From Pontibacter korlensis (GTDB lineage Bacteria; Bacteroidota; Bacteroidia; Cytophagales; Hymenobacteraceae): DNA of 64,000 nt. Both the position numbers and the translations under genes were made by a program. Shown here piece by piece: positions 63,966-64,000 of this stretch. The stretch spans positions 2,268,501 to 2,332,500 of the forward strand of contig NZ_CP009621.1 of assembly GCF_000973725.1 (NCBI RefSeq), given 5' to 3'. The notes under the pieces are model-generated. The model ran no database searches and had not been told where the DNA came from. It saw only the letters and a program-made list of their open reading frames with translations. Positions within the stretch are counted from its first letter, which is position 1. The number at the start of each line of letters is the position of its first letter.

Positions 63966-64000
63966 GCGCTAACCTGTGCTCGTTAAAAACTCCTGAACCA

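Noticed and set aside
1-64000. tRNA, rRNA, CRISPR arrays, transposases, prophage genes
   Set aside because: I looked in all gaps and found no cloverleaf-like sequence, spaced direct repeats of 25-40 nt, or transposase or phage motifs.

Overview
The window looks like a chromosomal segment of a Bacteroidota bacterium of the order Cytophagales, probably a Pontibacter-like member of the Hymenobacteraceae. This placement is inferred from gene content, not from a database search. The supporting signs are three SusC/SusD nutrient-receptor pairs, two genes resembling type IX secretion parts (PorQ and a PorE-like protein), a Bacteroidota-type DnaA, promoters of the TTTG/TAnnTTTG type, few Shine-Dalgarno sequences, and several GTG or TTG starts.

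Layout. 1-8.6 kb: a 5'-truncated dnaA, a small membrane protein and an OsmC protein on the minus strand, a GH3-family gene, then dxr-rseP-LysM-DUF6702 in a row. 8.6-17.4 kb: a DUF4184 membrane protein and a PorE-like OmpA protein (minus), then lon, porQ, hslU and a small unknown gene. 17.4-24.8 kb: a short-chain dehydrogenase, then an organic-acid module made of a DUF4212 small subunit, a sodium:solute symporter, and one continuous ORF that joins a propionyl-CoA-synthetase-like enzyme to an acetyl-CoA synthetase. 25-35 kb: an AT-rich small membrane gene, a DMT transporter, a Nudix hydrolase, a tight run plsC-gatC-TPR membrane protein-ABC ATPase-cobalamin adenosyltransferase, then ilvE and prfB. 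prfB needs a +1 programmed frameshift. 35-51.5 kb: three tandem susC-susD operons, each behind a long AT-rich leader. 51.5-64 kb: rnhB, a response regulator and histidine kinase (minus), gcvT, comB, a MazG-like protein, an outer-membrane-type gene broken by an in-frame TAG, dtd, a lipoprotein, an ATP-grasp protein, a universal stress protein and a large propeller-like membrane-anchored protein.

How they work together. Most genes are housekeeping: replication initiation, isoprenoid and envelope stress functions, proteolysis, translation termination and RNA removal. The accessory part is the triple SusCD array. It has no glycoside hydrolase or sigma/anti-sigma gene beside it. The symporter plus fused synthetases would import acetate or propionate and activate it to acyl-CoA.

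Most unusual signals: (i) all three susC genes have, 75-81 nt before the start, a small hairpin immediately followed by a start codon of a short upstream reading frame with a related beginning (MELLC, MAELC, MAELC), and susC2 and susC3 also share a promoter-like element with identical spacing; (ii) the heptamer AAGTATA/TATACTT is strongly over-represented; (iii) intergenic terminators are unusually long perfect palindromes of 21-29 bp; (iv) the synthetase fusion; (v) the amber-interrupted gene; (vi) 8-nt-phased TAAC repeats bracketing a small orphan gene. No tRNA, rRNA, CRISPR array, transposase or prophage gene was seen.
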